Origin: Pseudobacteroides sp.
GTDB taxonomy: Bacteria; Bacillota; Clostridia; Acetivibrionales; DSM-2933
Direction: 5' to 3'
Assembly: GCF_036567765.1 (NCBI RefSeq)
Contig: NZ_DATCTU010000032.1
Span: forward strand, 124,001 to 188,000
Length of the DNA: 64,000 bases
The notes below the pieces were generated by a model. That model did not search any database and was not told where the DNA came from. It worked only from the letters and a program-made list of their open reading frames with translations. Numbering within the stretch: position 1 is the stretch's first letter; every line of letters starts with the position of its first letter. The position numbers and the translations under genes were made by a program. Shown here piece by piece: positions 63,992 to 64,000 of the stretch.

Positions 63992-64000
63992 GTGTTGACG

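Noticed and set aside
1..64000. CRISPR array, prophage or insertion sequence
   Set aside because: No regularly spaced direct repeats, no cas genes, no intact transposase, integrase or phage structural genes were seen.

Overview
The window looks like a chromosomal segment of a low-GC, Gram-positive, cellulosome-forming Clostridium relative (Acetivibrio / Pseudobacteroides / Ruminiclostridium type). This rests on two secreted proteins with type I dockerin repeats (4986-5953 and 18374-20221), AT-rich DNA with strong GGAGG-type ribosome binding sites, a c-di-GMP-I riboswitch, a glmS ribozyme, the cdaA-cdaR-glmM-glmS block and OmpR-type two-component genes. Genus is an inference; no rRNA gene is present.

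Layout. 1-8.0 kb: a partial CPA1 antiporter with an attenuator-like leader, a DUF2935 protein, a SIMPL-domain protein, a tandem-Cache membrane sensor without an output domain, then secreted proteins (NHL fragment, dockerin protein, PPC-repeat cysteine protease), several of them broken. 8.4-12.7 kb: tRNA-Leu(CAA) beside a decayed tRNA-Leu copy, an SPFH / ribbon-helix-helix / GOLPH3-like operon, and a GGDEF + HD-GYP protein behind a c-di-GMP-I riboswitch. 12.9-28.9 kb: a two-component system with a lipoprotein, a flavodoxin, an SMR exporter, a dockerin protein carrying a chagasin-like inhibitor domain, a sulfite/nitrite reductase operon, a second GGDEF + HD-GYP protein, DNA polymerase IV and a secreted beta-helix protein.

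28.9-43.9 kb is an accessory island: about 25 small, mostly unrelated genes and gene fragments, nearly all on the + strand. Many resemble polymorphic-toxin immunity or accessory families (DUF6896-like, Imm33-like, zinc-ribbon, MORN, HEAT, TPR, receiver-like, LMW phosphatase-like, ADP-ribosylglycohydrolase), and frameshifts, truncations and duplications are frequent. I read it as a candidate orphan-immunity / accessory gene array.

43.9-64 kb is mostly conserved minus-strand housekeeping: glmS with its ribozyme, glmM, an FAD protein, cdaR, cdaA, the AmmeMemoRadiSam trio, pgi, and pheST. Within it is a two-gene operon for a family 2B encapsulin (a shell protein with an inserted cyclic-nucleotide-binding domain) and a SufS-like cysteine desulfurase with an N-terminal extension: a probable sulfur-handling protein nanocompartment and the strongest specialised system in the window. 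Second-messenger signalling recurs: c-di-GMP (two enzymes, one riboswitch), c-di-AMP (CdaA/CdaR, with an antiporter as a possible target) and possibly cNMP (encapsulin).
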